64,000 nt of DNA from Micromonospora lupini str. Lupac 08 (GTDB lineage Bacteria; Actinomycetota; Actinomycetes; Mycobacteriales; Micromonosporaceae): assembly GCF_000297395.2 (NCBI RefSeq), contig NZ_HF570108.1:2529503-2593502 (forward strand), in the 5' to 3' direction. The notes below the pieces were generated by a model. That model had not been told where the DNA came from. It ran no database searches and was given only the letters and a program-made list of their open reading frames with translations. The position numbers and the translations under genes are program-made. Every line of letters begins with the position of its first letter. Position 1 is the stretch's first letter. Of the stretch, positions 16,016 through 25,387 are shown in pieces.

Positions 16016-17842
16016 ATGACGCTCGTCCTCGCGCGTTCCACCGCACGGCGCATGGCCGGGCTCACGGCCCTGGTCGTGCTGCTCGCCGTCGGCCTCACCG
16101 TCATCTCCGGAAAGCCGGCCGCGGCGTGGGACAACGGCACGGCGGACACCCCGCCGATGGGGTGGAACAGCTACGACTCGTTCAACTGGCGCGTCACGGA
16201 GTCCGACGTGCGGGCCAACGCCGACTACATGCGCGACAACCTGCGCCAGCACGGCTGGGAGTACATCGTCATCGACTGGGCCTGGTACTACCCGGGCCAG
16301 CACAACAACAGCCCCAACCAGGACGCCAACCTCAATCCCCGGCTGCGGATGGACGCCAACGGGCGGCTGCTGCCGGACACCACGCGGTTCCCCTCGGCGG
16401 CGGGCACCAACGGGTTCAAGCCTCTCGCCGACTACGTGCACGACCAGGGGCTGAAGTTCGGCGTCCACCTGATGCGCGGCATCCCCCGGCAGGCGGTCGC
16501 GGACAATGTGCCGATCCTCGGCACCAACTGCCGCGCCAACCAGATCAACAACAGCACCACCGCGGCCTGGCTCAACCTGATGTGGGGCCTGAACATGTCC
16601 AACGCCTGCGCGCAGGCGTACCTGGACTCGGTCTTCCAGCTCCTGGCCAGCTGGGGTGTCGACTTCGTGAAGGTGGACGACATCGCGGCCCCGACGTACC
16701 GGCAGGCCGAGGTCGAGGGTTACCGGACCGCGATCCAGCACAGCGGTCGACCGATGGTGCTGAGCCTCTCGCCCGGCGCGACACCCCTGTCCAGTGGCGC
16801 GCACGTGCGGGACAACGCGCACATGTGGCGGATCGTCAACGACCTGTGGGACAACTGGTCGTCGCTCGACGCGCTGTTCGACCAGTTGCGCAACTGGACG
16901 CCGTACCGGACGACTGGCGCCTGGCCCGACCCGGACATGATCCCGATCGGGCGGCTGTCGAAGTACGGGCCGGTCGGCTCACCCCGCTACTCCGGGCTCA
17001 CCGCCGACGAGCAGCGCACCCTCATGAGCCTGTGGGCGATCAACCGGGCGCCGCTGATGTGGGGTGGCAACCTGGTCGAGAACCGCGCCGCCGAGCTGGC
17101 GTTGATGACAAACGCGGCGGTGCTCGCCGTCGACCAGAACAGCGCCAACAACCGGCAGCTCGTCGGCGGCACCCGGCAGGTGTGGACCGCCGACGTCCCG
17201 GGCAGCGACCACCGGTACGTGGCGCTGTTAAACCGCGAGAGCGCGACCGCAAACGTCTCGGTGAACCTGGCCGACCTGGGCATCGGCTCGGCCACCGTCA
17301 CCGACCTGTGGTCCGGTGCGAGTCTCGGCACCGTCACCGGCACGCTCACCCGCTCCCTCCCCGCCCACGGGAGCGGCCTGTACCGGGTGGCGCCGCTGAC
17401 CACCGCCCCCACGCCTACCACCTACACGGTGGCCGCGCGGCACAGCGGCAAGCTCCTCGACGTCTCCAACGCGTCCACCGCCGACGGCGCGAACGTCGTG
17501 CAGTGGGGCGCGAACGGGCAGGCCAACCAGCGGTGGCGGTTCTCCGACGCCGGTGGCGGCTACTCCACGGTGACAAGTGTCAGCAGCGGCAAGTGTCTCG
17601 ACGTGTTCGGCGGCACGGGTGCCACCGCCGACGGCGTCCGGGTGATCCAGTGGGCCTGCAACGGCGGCACCAACCAGCAGTGGCGCGTGGAGGACCTCGG
17701 GACCGGCTACGTCCGGCTCGTCGCCCGCCACAGCGGGAAGTGCCTCGACGTGCAGAACGCCGCCACGGCGGACGGCGCCCAGGCCGTGCAGTGGACCTGC
17801 GGCACCGGCACCAGCCAACAGTGGCGACGCACCACCGTGTAG
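16016..17842 (+). CDS. Secreted GH27 alpha-galactosidase with ricin-type carbohydrate-binding domain
   Basis: A 608-residue secreted enzyme expected to release terminal alpha-galactose (possibly beta-L-arabinopyranose, also known in GH27) from plant polysaccharides. A signal peptide of about 37 residues ends at KPAAA. The catalytic (beta/alpha)8 barrel begins with TPPMGWNSYDSFNW. The probable nucleophile is D221 in VDFVKVDD and the acid/base D307 in WPDPDMIPIG. A beta-sandwich follows, then a CBM13/ricin B domain with three QxW repeats (NQRW, NQQW, SQQW). The ATG at 16016 is chosen over a GTG at 15971 because GGGAGG precedes it and the GTG lies within the promoter. Confidence 0.9.
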   Translation: MTLVLARSTARRMAGLTALVVLLAVGLTVISGKPAAAWDNGTADTPPMGWNSYDSFNWRVTESDVRANADYMRDNLRQHGWEYIVIDWAWYYPGQHNNSPNQDANLNPRLRMDANGRLLPDTTRFPSAAGTNGFKPLADYVHDQGLKFGVHLMRGIPRQAVADNVPILGTNCRANQINNSTTAAWLNLMWGLNMSNACAQAYLDSVFQLLASWGVDFVKVDDIAAPTYRQAEVEGYRTAIQHSGRPMVLSLSPGATPLSSGAHVRDNAHMWRIVNDLWDNWSSLDALFDQLRNWTPYRTTGAWPDPDMIPIGRLSKYGPVGSPRYSGLTADEQRTLMSLWAINRAPLMWGGNLVENRAAELALMTNAAVLAVDQNSANNRQLVGGTRQVWTADVPGSDHRYVALLNRESATANVSVNLADLGIGSATVTDLWSGASLGTVTGTLTRSLPAHGSGLYRVAPLTTAPTPTTYTVAARHSGKLLDVSNASTADGANVVQWGANGQANQRWRFSDAGGGYSTVTSVSSGKCLDVFGGTGATADGVRVIQWACNGGTNQQWRVEDLGTGYVRLVARHSGKCLDVQNAATADGAQAVQWTCGTGTSQQWRRTTV

Positions 17843-17910
17843 CGCGCCGTCGGCCCCCTCGGCGGTGATTCGGTCGCGAAACACGCCGCCCCCGCCCGGC
17901 CCGGAGAACA

Positions 17911-20127
17911 ATGGTGGGTCGGGAAGGGGTGCCGCGACGAACCGGGGGAGCAGGCGTGCTCGCAACCAGCCTCCTCGGCCGGCTGCGCCGCCGCGACCCG
18001 GGGGACGCCGTCCTGCGGCGTGCGGTGCGCCTGACGCTCGTCGCGTCCGTCGTCTTCTACGCCTGCCGGTACGGAGCGGGCAGTCAGGTGCTCGCCACGT
18101 ACGGGCTGTTCGGCACGATCGCCGCCGGGTCGTTCGCGCAGTTGCCCGGTCCGGCGCCACAGCGGGCGCGGATCCTCGTCACGGCGCTGCCGGCCGTCTG
18201 GGCGCTGATCGCCGCCGGCACGCTGCTGGCGTGGAGCACGTGGGCGGCGGCCGGCGGAATGCTCGTCATCGGGTTCGTCGTGTCGTTCGCGGGGGTCGGC
18301 AACCCGCGCCTGGTGGGCCTGGCCAGCGCCTTTCAGCTCTTCTACATCCTGGCGTCCTTTCCGCCGTACCAACCGGACACCCTGCCGCAGCGCCTCGGCG
18401 GGGTCACGCTCGCGGTCGTGCTGCTCGCCGCGGCCGAGGTGCTGCTCTGGCCCGACCCGGTGCCGGTCACCTTCCGGCAGCTGCTCACCCGGGCGGCGGA
18501 CGCCGTCGGGGGGTTCCTCGACGACGCCGCCGACGCGCTTACCGACCCGCGCGCCGGTCACGGTGGTCGGGACAGCCGGCGCGCGCAGGCGTACGACCTG
18601 GTGGCCCCGCTCGGTCTCGGCCGCAATCCGCCGGAGCGGGCGCCGACCGCGGCCGGCGCCCAGGACCGGGCGCTGCGGATCTCCGCGGCGGCGCTGCGGG
18701 AGGTGCTCGCCGAGGCGGACCGGCTCGCGGGTGACGCCCCGCCGGAGCCGATCCCGGACCTGGCGGCGGCGCGGCTGCTGCGCGCCTGCGCGGACACGAC
18801 CAGGGCCGCCGGCCGGAGCCTGTCACCGGGCGTGCCGCCGGTCGACCTCGGGAGCCTGGACGCCGCGATCCGCACGGCCGAGGCCGCGTACCCGGCGGGG
18901 CGGGGCGGCGCCGACGCGCCGGACGTACCCCGGATGTGCCGGGACGCGACCGCGCTGGCCCTCGCCGACCAGGTGCGGGTCTTCGCCGTCGGCGCCCGGG
19001 TCGCCGCCGGGGCGCGGCCCGCCGGGGGCGCGGCCTACCCCAGACTCTTCGGGTACGCGCGGCACAGCCCGTGGACGCTGTACTGGTGGCAGTTCCGCTC
19101 CCACCTGGCGCCCCGCTCCGCCCACCTGCACAGCGCGCTGCGACTGGCCGTGGCGCTGTCGGTCGCCCGGGTGGCCGCCGGGGTGTTGCAGCTCAACCAC
19201 GGCTTCTGGGTGCTCCTGGCGACGCTCACCGTCCTGCGGACCTCGGCCGCCGACACGCGCACCGCGTTGCGGCCCGCCGTGCTGGGCACGATCGCGGGTG
19301 TCGTCGTCAGTGGCCTGCTGGTGCTCCTCATCCAGGAGCCCATCGTGTACGCCGTCGTCCTGCCGGTCACGCTGCTGCTGGCGTTCGGTGTCGGCCGGCT
19401 GCTGGGGCCGGTGTGGCAGCAGGCGCTGTTCACCCTGCTGCTGACTGTCGTCTTCAGCCAGCTCAGCCCCGAGGGTTGGCGGCTCGCCGAGGCGCGTCTC
19501 GTCGACGTCGGACTCGGCGCGGTGATCGGTGTGCTCGCCGGCGTCGCGATGTGGCCGCGCGGCGCGAGCCACGACCTGCGCCACAACGCCGCGCGTTACC
19601 TCACGGCCAGCGGGGACGCGGTCGCACAGACCGTGGAAGCGGTGCTCGGCGACGCGCCGCCGCCCGAGGACGACCTCGACCGGGTCCGCCGACGGATGGT
19701 CCTTGTCGACTCGTCGTACTGCCAGTACCACTCCGAGCGCCACGACCCGCGACGCCGACGCGTCGACTGGGACGCGGCCCTGGGCGCCGGGCAGCACGTG
19801 GTGCCCGGCGCCGAGTCGCTGCTGCGCCGCAACCCGCCCGGCTGCCTCGCCGGCTGGCCGGCGGCGGCGGTCCTGCTGCGCGACGCGGCCGGGCAACTGC
19901 GGTCGGCGTACGACGACCTGGCCGGCGAGGTGGCACACGGCCGGGCCTCGGGACCGGTGCCCGCCCCGGCCGACTGTGTCGACGAGGTGGACCGGGTCCG
20001 GCCGCTGCTCGGCACGGTCGACACCGCGGCGGTGCGGCACCTGGTGGAGGTCGACAGGTGGCTCGCCGGCCTCGCCGACAGCCTCAACCGGATCCACCCG
20101 CGGGCTGGCTCCGAACGGCGATCGTGA
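17911..20127 (+). CDS. FUSC-family integral membrane protein (aromatic acid exporter-like)
   Basis: A 738-residue protein with two membrane blocks, about residues 45-190 and 410-550, each of five to six helices, separated by a soluble domain and followed by a soluble tail. This is the layout of the fusaric acid resistance / YccS / AaeB group. The second block shows LNHGFWVLLATLTVLRTSAADTRTALRPAVLGTIAGVV, close to the FUSC core. Substrate unknown. The ATG at 17911 is kept, but the in-frame GTG at 17956 has the better site (GGGGAG five bases upstream). The gene stands alone and converges on the Roco gene with an 11-base gap. Confidence 0.85.
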   Translation: MVGREGVPRRTGGAGVLATSLLGRLRRRDPGDAVLRRAVRLTLVASVVFYACRYGAGSQVLATYGLFGTIAAGSFAQLPGPAPQRARILVTALPAVWALIAAGTLLAWSTWAAAGGMLVIGFVVSFAGVGNPRLVGLASAFQLFYILASFPPYQPDTLPQRLGGVTLAVVLLAAAEVLLWPDPVPVTFRQLLTRAADAVGGFLDDAADALTDPRAGHGGRDSRRAQAYDLVAPLGLGRNPPERAPTAAGAQDRALRISAAALREVLAEADRLAGDAPPEPIPDLAAARLLRACADTTRAAGRSLSPGVPPVDLGSLDAAIRTAEAAYPAGRGGADAPDVPRMCRDATALALADQVRVFAVGARVAAGARPAGGAAYPRLFGYARHSPWTLYWWQFRSHLAPRSAHLHSALRLAVALSVARVAAGVLQLNHGFWVLLATLTVLRTSAADTRTALRPAVLGTIAGVVVSGLLVLLIQEPIVYAVVLPVTLLLAFGVGRLLGPVWQQALFTLLLTVVFSQLSPEGWRLAEARLVDVGLGAVIGVLAGVAMWPRGASHDLRHNAARYLTASGDAVAQTVEAVLGDAPPPEDDLDRVRRRMVLVDSSYCQYHSERHDPRRRRVDWDAALGAGQHVVPGAESLLRRNPPGCLAGWPAAAVLLRDAAGQLRSAYDDLAGEVAHGRASGPVPAPADCVDEVDRVRPLLGTVDTAAVRHLVEVDRWLAGLADSLNRIHPRAGSERRS

Positions 20128-20138
20128 GCCAGGCCGGG

Positions 20139-23100
20139 TCAGGGAATGACGGGTAGGCCGCCGTGGTACAGGTGCTCGAACTGACGGTGGACCCACAGGA
20201 TGCGGCCGTCGGGGCGTACGACCTTGCGGAGGTCGGCGATGGTGACGTCCTGGGCGCGCAACGCGGCGTGCAGCGTCCGGAGGGTGGCGCCCTCGGCGAT
20301 GATCGGAGACGTCGGTCCGCCTCGGGCCCGTTCCGCCAGGCCGGCGCTGTGGTCGCCGGCGCTGAGATGGTTCGCGGCCTCCGCCGCGGCGTTCAGTGTC
20401 TCGTTCGCCATCGAGACCTGCTCTTCGACTGCTTTCCACTGCTCCTCGTTGAACTCGAGTTTCAGATCAGCCACACCCACGCCGAGGAGAGGCTTGAGAA
20501 GCATGGTGGTGGTCTTCAGGAGGGGGACGGCCCTGACCCACCACTCTCGGGAAACGTCTATGGAGTAGACGCCGGCGTCGCGTCGATCGGGCTCGAGGAC
20601 GTGGACAGGCTGGAGCGAGTGCTCGCAGTACAACGTGAGCCGCATCCGCTTGGTAGTCCACTGCGGGTTGCGCAGGGACGCCCCGACGGGAGTGAGGGTG
20701 AACAGGCGCGGTCCGTCGGCGGCCTCGTCGTTGAGTTGCCACATCAACGCGGTCAGCTGTGCGTTCACGCCCGCGAGGTTGGCCTTGACGGTGTCGCTGA
20801 GCTCGGCGACCCGCTGACTCAGCCCGCGGACACGACTGTCCACTAGCGCCATGCCGTCCTGCAGCACGGCCAGCGCGTCGTCGCTCGCGCGCGAACCGCC
20901 CAACAGCGAGTCGATGGTGGGGAAGGCATCGCAGCCGGAGATGGGGCACTGCGCGACGCTCTGGCCGAGCGCGTCGCGCAACTTGATGAGCTTGTCGACG
21001 TCGAACAGGCCTGCCCCCCGCGTCGGCAGGCCGCACTCGTCACGGCAGGCGACGAGGGCGACGGTGGTCAGACCGGGCCAGAACCGCTCGATGCAGTAGC
21101 GGATCTCGTCCGTGATCTGTCGGAGGTAGGTGACGGCGTCCGGGCCGCGGACCTGGACCTGGACACCGACCCCCGTACGCACCGTGAGGAGAGCACGCGC
21201 GCCGTACCGGCTCTGCAGGACCATGCCCTGCTGCCAGTGCACGCCCTGCATGGATTCGGGCTCCGTGTAGCGCTGGTGGTGCAGTCTAACGATGAGCCGG
21301 TACATCAGGGAGTCGGGAATGATCACGTGGCCGGCGGGGCCCTCCGAGATCCGGCACACCTCCAGGTACTCGCGGTCACCGGGACGGAAGTTGACCCACG
21401 CGCTGCGCAGGAGCGGCTGCGCGGCCGGGACGAGTTGCGCAATGAGACTCACCGGCTCGGGCGAGGCATCGGGTGAGACCTGGTACGTCAGCTCGAAACG
21501 CCCCATAAGGGCCAGGAACAGTCGCTGCTGTTCCCTCGTATAAGACGTGCCGTCGGGTGCCTGGGCGGCACTCCACAGGCTGCCGAGCATGCGGTGCGGG
21601 ACGAGACCGAGGGCGTCGACGGCGTCTCGGCTGTCGAGCAGGGCGGCGATCGCGACGTTGAGCCAGTCCGGTTGGAGGATCACGAACGCGGCCAGCGCGT
21701 CGTCGTCCGCGTAGTAGATCCACTTCCCCAGGTGGTGGGCATTGCTGGCCAGCGTGCGTGCCTGGAATGCGGTCAGTCCCTGCGCTGCGGCTACCGCTTC
21801 ATAGCCGCGGTAGTCGATCACCTGCTGACCCTCGGCGGTGACGGCCTCGATCGTCTGCTGCCAGCTCGCCGGGTAGTTGCGGTGCACGTGCGGGAGCGTG
21901 CCGGCGGCTACGGCGATCGCTTCCCGCAGTGCCTCCAGCCGGTCGTCCGGGATGGCGCTGTCGACCTCGTGGAAACCGACGATCAGATCGCCGAAGCGCT
22001 GCTTCAGGTGCTGCTCGTCGATGGCGTCCGCCCGCGAGGATGGCCCGCCGTGGGACGCGACCACGAGGACCCGGGCGTCCGGGGCCCGGTGAGCGATCAT
22101 GGCGATCCAGGATTCCACCATGCCGGCCGCGACACCCGGACGTGGTTTCCAGACAACGACGTAGACGGCTGGGGCACTGAAGAACACCTGGTGTGCCGGC
22201 TGATATGCCTGTTGGCCGCCGAAATCCCATCCGTTCAGGGTGATCTCGCGGCCGGCGTGGGTCACCACCAGCGGTTTAATGTCCATGCCCTGCGTCTGGT
22301 GACGATCTCGCCAGGGCTCGCCTCGTAGTGCACCGAGCAGGGAACTCTTACCCGCCTCGCCGGCGCCCACGAACAGGAGCTTCGCTTCCGAGATTGATCT
22401 CCCGTCGGTGGCGACATCCCTGAGAAAGGCCAGCAGCGCTTCCGTCCCCTCCGTCTCGGCGGCGAGAACCTCGGGCGGAAGTGGGTTGCCGTCGACGACG
22501 AGCATCCGGAGCTTTGCGAGCCGACCGATGGCGCCGGGGAGGGCGGTGAGATCGTTGCCCTCCATGAAGAGGTCGGTGAGGGCGTTCCAGCCGCCGACGG
22601 CGTCGGGTAGCGCGGTGAGCCGATTGCTTTCCAGGTACAGGTCGGTGAGGTCGGTCCAAGCTGCGACGGCGTCGGGTAGGACGGTGAGCTGGTTGTCGTA
22701 CAGGTCCAACAAGGTGAGGGCGGTCCAGGCGGCGACGGCGTCGGGTAGCGCGGTGAGCCGATTGCTTCGCAGGTGCAGGCCGCTGAGCTCGGTCCAAGCG
22801 GCGACGGCTTCGGGTAGGACAGTGAGCTGGTTGTCGTCCAGGTGTAGCTCGTTGAGGGCGGTCCAGGCGGCGACGGCGTCGGGTAGCGCGGTGAGCTGGT
22901 TGCTGTCCAGGTGTAGCTCGTTGAGGGCGGTCCAGGCGGCGACGGCGTCGGGTAGCGCGGTGAGTTCGTTGTCGTCCAGGTAGAGGACATCGAGGCGAGT
23001 CCAGGCGGCGACGGCGTCTGGCAGTGCTCTGACCTGGTTGTAGTCCATATCGAGCCGTTCCAGGGCGGTCCAGGCGGCGACGGCGTCCGGTAGCTCGCCG

Positions 23101-23546
23101 AGTTTGTTGCGGTCCACATTGAGCTGCGTCAGGGCGGTCCAGCCCGCGACGGCGTGGGGTAGCTCGCCGAGTCTGTTGCGGTCCATAACGAGCCGTTTCA
23201 GGGCGGTCCAGGCGGCGACGGCGTCGGGTAGCGCGGTGAGCCGGTTGCCGCTCAGGACGAGCCGTTCCAGGGCGGTCCACGCGGCGACGGTATCTGGCAG
23301 CGCGGTGAGCCCGTTGCTACTCAGGTCCAACACGATGAGGGACGTCCAGGCGGCGGCGACGGCGTCTGGCAGGGTGCCCAGGTTGTTGTTGGCCAGATCA
23401 AGACTGACGACGTCAGCGAAAGCCGGGGTGTCACGCAGCAGCTCGGTGAGGTCTTCGGGGGTGAGGCCGAGACCGCCCAGATTGACATGCCCGGTGGTGG
23501 CGGCATCAATGCGCTGCCTGGCCTCGACAATCCTGCCGTCGTCCAT
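20139..23546 (-). CDS. Roco-family protein: LRR - Roc GTPase - COR - novel C-terminal region
   Basis: A 1,135-residue Roco protein, the bacterial relative of LRRK2. Residues 45-360 hold 13 leucine-rich repeats of 23 residues (LTALPDAVAAWTAL...). The Roc GTPase follows: P-loop GAGEAGKSS near 394, TQGMDI switch I, WDFGGQQ as G3. The G4 position reads VVASHGG, not the usual NKxD or TKxD. The COR domain comes next. The last 330 residues are unfamiliar: a Cys-bearing stretch (CRDECGLPTRG, CPISGCDAF), a coiled coil (RVAELSDTVKANLAGVNAQL), an amphipathic or hydrophobic segment (VPLLKTTTMLLKPLLGVGVADL) and a conserved-looking end (DGRILWVHRQFEHLY). The ATG at 23546 is chosen; the frame remains open upstream as a shadow. 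Its role is unknown. Confidence 0.9.
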   Translation of the reverse strand: MDDGRIVEARQRIDAATTGHVNLGGLGLTPEDLTELLRDTPAFADVVSLDLANNNLGTLPDAVAAAWTSLIVLDLSSNGLTALPDTVAAWTALERLVLSGNRLTALPDAVAAWTALKRLVMDRNRLGELPHAVAGWTALTQLNVDRNKLGELPDAVAAWTALERLDMDYNQVRALPDAVAAWTRLDVLYLDDNELTALPDAVAAWTALNELHLDSNQLTALPDAVAAWTALNELHLDDNQLTVLPEAVAAWTELSGLHLRSNRLTALPDAVAAWTALTLLDLYDNQLTVLPDAVAAWTDLTDLYLESNRLTALPDAVGGWNALTDLFMEGNDLTALPGAIGRLAKLRMLVVDGNPLPPEVLAAETEGTEALLAFLRDVATDGRSISEAKLLFVGAGEAGKSSLLGALRGEPWRDRHQTQGMDIKPLVVTHAGREITLNGWDFGGQQAYQPAHQVFFSAPAVYVVVWKPRPGVAAGMVESWIAMIAHRAPDARVLVVASHGGPSSRADAIDEQHLKQRFGDLIVGFHEVDSAIPDDRLEALREAIAVAAGTLPHVHRNYPASWQQTIEAVTAEGQQVIDYRGYEAVAAAQGLTAFQARTLASNAHHLGKWIYYADDDALAAFVILQPDWLNVAIAALLDSRDAVDALGLVPHRMLGSLWSAAQAPDGTSYTREQQRLFLALMGRFELTYQVSPDASPEPVSLIAQLVPAAQPLLRSAWVNFRPGDREYLEVCRISEGPAGHVIIPDSLMYRLIVRLHHQRYTEPESMQGVHWQQGMVLQSRYGARALLTVRTGVGVQVQVRGPDAVTYLRQITDEIRYCIERFWPGLTTVALVACRDECGLPTRGAGLFDVDKLIKLRDALGQSVAQCPISGCDAFPTIDSLLGGSRASDDALAVLQDGMALVDSRVRGLSQRVAELSDTVKANLAGVNAQLTALMWQLNDEAADGPRLFTLTPVGASLRNPQWTTKRMRLTLYCEHSLQPVHVLEPDRRDAGVYSIDVSREWWVRAVPLLKTTTMLLKPLLGVGVADLKLEFNEEQWKAVEEQVSMANETLNAAAEAANHLSAGDHSAGLAERARGGPTSPIIAEGATLRTLHAALRAQDVTIADLRKVVRPDGRILWVHRQFEHLYHGGLPVIP
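22469..23408 (-). repeat. 69-bp tandem repeats encoding the leucine-rich repeats
   Basis: Thirteen near-identical units of 69 bases (one of 72) encode the LRR part of the Roco protein. On the plus strand the phrase GACGGCGTCGGGTAGCGCGG recurs every 69 bases, for example near 22595 and, with small changes, 22664 and 22733. The DNA similarity is higher than needed to keep the protein pattern, which suggests recent expansion or gene conversion. Confidence 0.85.
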
Positions 23547-23683
23547 ACCCAAGCAGCGTAGTCCCCTGTTCACAGTCGGTTTGGCCGGCTCGGTCGCCCC
23601 GGTGCGTTCGGGTCGCGAGCAGGGATGCCCTTCGGCAGACCGCCGATCGCCGATTGGCCGTGCCCGGCGGCGGCCAGCCCGCC

Positions 23684-23696
23684 TAGCGTCGACGGC
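23684..23696 (+). promoter_or_regulatory. -10 box for leaderless aminotransferase start
   Basis: TAGCGT at 23684-23689 lies seven bases before the ATG at 23697, with no Shine-Dalgarno between. This spacing puts the transcript start on or next to the A of the start codon. No convincing -35 is seen. Confidence 0.45.
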
Positions 23697-24734
23697 ATGG
23701 AGATCGAGCAGGCACAGCAGTTGTGGAAGCCGGAGCCCGGCTGGTTGAACACGGCCTCCTACGGGTTGCCGCCCGAGCCGGCCTGGACGGCGTTGCAGGA
23801 GGCCCTGGCCGACTGGCGGGTCGGGAGCACGTCGTGGGAGGGCTGGGGTGACTCGGTGAATCGGGCCCGTACCGCCTTCGCCGGCCTGATCGGCGTGCCG
23901 GCCTCTGACGTGGCCGTCGGCGCGACCGTCTCGCAGATGCTGGCGCCGGTGGCGGCGGGGCTGCCGGCGGGTGCCACCGTGGTGGTTCCGGAGATCGAGT
24001 TCACCTCGAACCTGTTCCCCTGGCTGGTTCAGGAGGAGCGGGGCGTCACGGTCCGCACGGTGCCGGCGGACCGGTTGGCCGACGCGATCGACGCCGACAC
24101 CGACCTCGTCGCGTTCAGCCTGGTGCAGTCGTCCGACGGCTCGGTCGCCGCGTACGACGAGATCGTGGCCGCGGCCCGTGCGCACGACGCGCTGGTGGTG
24201 GTGGACGCCACCCAGGCGTGCGGATGGCTGCCCTTCGACGGGAGCCGCGCCGACGTGGTGACAGTCGGTGGCTACAAGTGGCTGATGAACCCGCGCGGCA
24301 CCGCGTACACCTATCTGGCTCCGGCGCTGCGCGACCGGCTGCGTCCGGACGCGGCCGGGTGGTACGCGGGCCGCGACCCGCACGCCTCCTACTACGGCCC
24401 GCCGTTGCGGCTGGCCGACGACGCCCGCCGGTTCGACATCTCGCCGGCGTGGTTCAGCTGGGTCGGCGCGGCGCCGGCGATGGAGTTGGTCGCCGAGATC
24501 GGTGTGGCGGCGATCCGGGAGCACGACGTGGCGCTTGCCAACCGGTTCCTGGCCGGCCTGGGGCGACCGGCGGGGGACAGCGCCATCGTCAGCGTCGACG
24601 TGCCCGGCGCGGAGCAGCGTCTCGCGGCGGCCGGCATCCGGGCGGCGGTGCGCGCCGGGCGGGTCCGCGCCTCGTTCCACCTCTACTCCACCGAGGCCGA
24701 CGTGGACGCGGCTCTGAACGCGCTCCTCGGGTGA
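23697..24734 (+). CDS. Class V aminotransferase (PLP-dependent)
   Basis: A 345-residue fold-type I PLP enzyme related to cysteine desulfurase and isopenicillin N epimerase-like proteins. The Schiff-base lysine is in VTVGGYKWLMNPRG (near residue 196), preceded by the Asp of VVDATQACGW that contacts the pyridine nitrogen. The N-terminus begins MEIEQAQQLWKPEPGWLNTASYGLPP. There is no obvious catalytic Cys loop of a desulfurase, so transamination, racemisation or another PLP reaction is possible. The gene is divergent from the Roco gene across 150 bases; functional linkage is not evident. Confidence 0.85.
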   Translation: MEIEQAQQLWKPEPGWLNTASYGLPPEPAWTALQEALADWRVGSTSWEGWGDSVNRARTAFAGLIGVPASDVAVGATVSQMLAPVAAGLPAGATVVVPEIEFTSNLFPWLVQEERGVTVRTVPADRLADAIDADTDLVAFSLVQSSDGSVAAYDEIVAAARAHDALVVVDATQACGWLPFDGSRADVVTVGGYKWLMNPRGTAYTYLAPALRDRLRPDAAGWYAGRDPHASYYGPPLRLADDARRFDISPAWFSWVGAAPAMELVAEIGVAAIREHDVALANRFLAGLGRPAGDSAIVSVDVPGAEQRLAAAGIRAAVRAGRVRASFHLYSTEADVDAALNALLG

Positions 24735-24738
24735 GGCC

Positions 24739-24764
24739 GGCCGCGCCCGTGGAGGGGCGCGGCC
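24739..24764. terminator. Bidirectional terminator
   Basis: A perfect 10-bp stem (GGCCGCGCCC at 24739-24748, its complement at 24755-24764) with loop GTGGAG, placed between the convergent aminotransferase and peptidoglycan-binding genes. Confidence 0.75.
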
Positions 24765-24773
24765 GACCGGTGG

Positions 24774-25295
24774 TCAGGAGCAGACGCTGAAGCTCGCGTA
24801 CGTGTACGCGAGGGGCTTCCACTCCAGGTCGGGCCCGAGGCTCATGTCCCACTTGCCGTCCGCGAGGCGCCCGAAATAGATGAAGTTGCTGCCGAGCCCG
24901 TCGTAGTAGAACCAACCTTCGCCCTCGTACGTGGTGAGGCGGGTCGCCGCCCTGGCGAAGGTCCGGGGGCCGACGACGCCGTCGCCCACGAGGCCCCGGT
25001 CGGTCTGCCACCGCTTGGTGGCGGCCGTCGTCGCCGACCCGAACCGGCAGTCGACGCCGGAGGCGGCGAGGTAGCCGTCGGCCACCAGGATCTTCTGCCA
25101 CATGGCGACGACGTTGTTGTACGAGCGGGTCGACGCGGAGATCGGGCCCTCGTCGCCCCAATCGTCCGTCCAGGTGCCCGAACCCGCGACGTACCCCTGA
25201 CTGACGGACGCCGACGCCGGTGCGGCCGAGATGGCGATCGTGCCGACCATGGCGACGGCCGTCGCTATCGCAATGGCCCTGATTCGTGGGGACAT
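24774..25295 (-). CDS. Secreted peptidoglycan-binding-like protein
   Basis: A 173-residue exported protein. The signal peptide (MSPRIRAIAIATAVAMVGTIAISAAPASA) ends near residue 30. The mature part carries a PG_binding_1-like module: VAMWQKILVADGYL, FGSATTAATKRWQ and GDGVVGPRTFARA. The C-terminal 50 residues are aromatic-rich (EGWFYYDGLGSNFIYFGRLADGKWDMSLG) with no catalytic domain recognised. The start has GAGGAGG five bases upstream. It probably binds cell wall glycan outside the cell. Confidence 0.82.
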   Translation of the reverse strand: MSPRIRAIAIATAVAMVGTIAISAAPASASVSQGYVAGSGTWTDDWGDEGPISASTRSYNNVVAMWQKILVADGYLAASGVDCRFGSATTAATKRWQTDRGLVGDGVVGPRTFARAATRLTTYEGEGWFYYDGLGSNFIYFGRLADGKWDMSLGPDLEWKPLAYTYASFSVCS

Positions 25296-25387
25296 GCATC
25301 CTCCTCTGACTGTCGGGCAGGGTGTGCCGAATACACACGCGGCAACGCTCATCGGTTGCATCCCAGTCAGGAGGCGGACAGTTCGGC

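Noticed and set aside
22469..23408. Regular 69-base repeats considered as a CRISPR or satellite array
   Set aside because: The period has no unique spacers and stays in frame as leucine-rich repeats of the Roco protein.
23547..24680. Minus-strand extension upstream of the Roco gene
   Set aside because: It is antisense to the aminotransferase gene, and the composition is typical of third-codon GC shadow. The Roco protein starts naturally at 23546.
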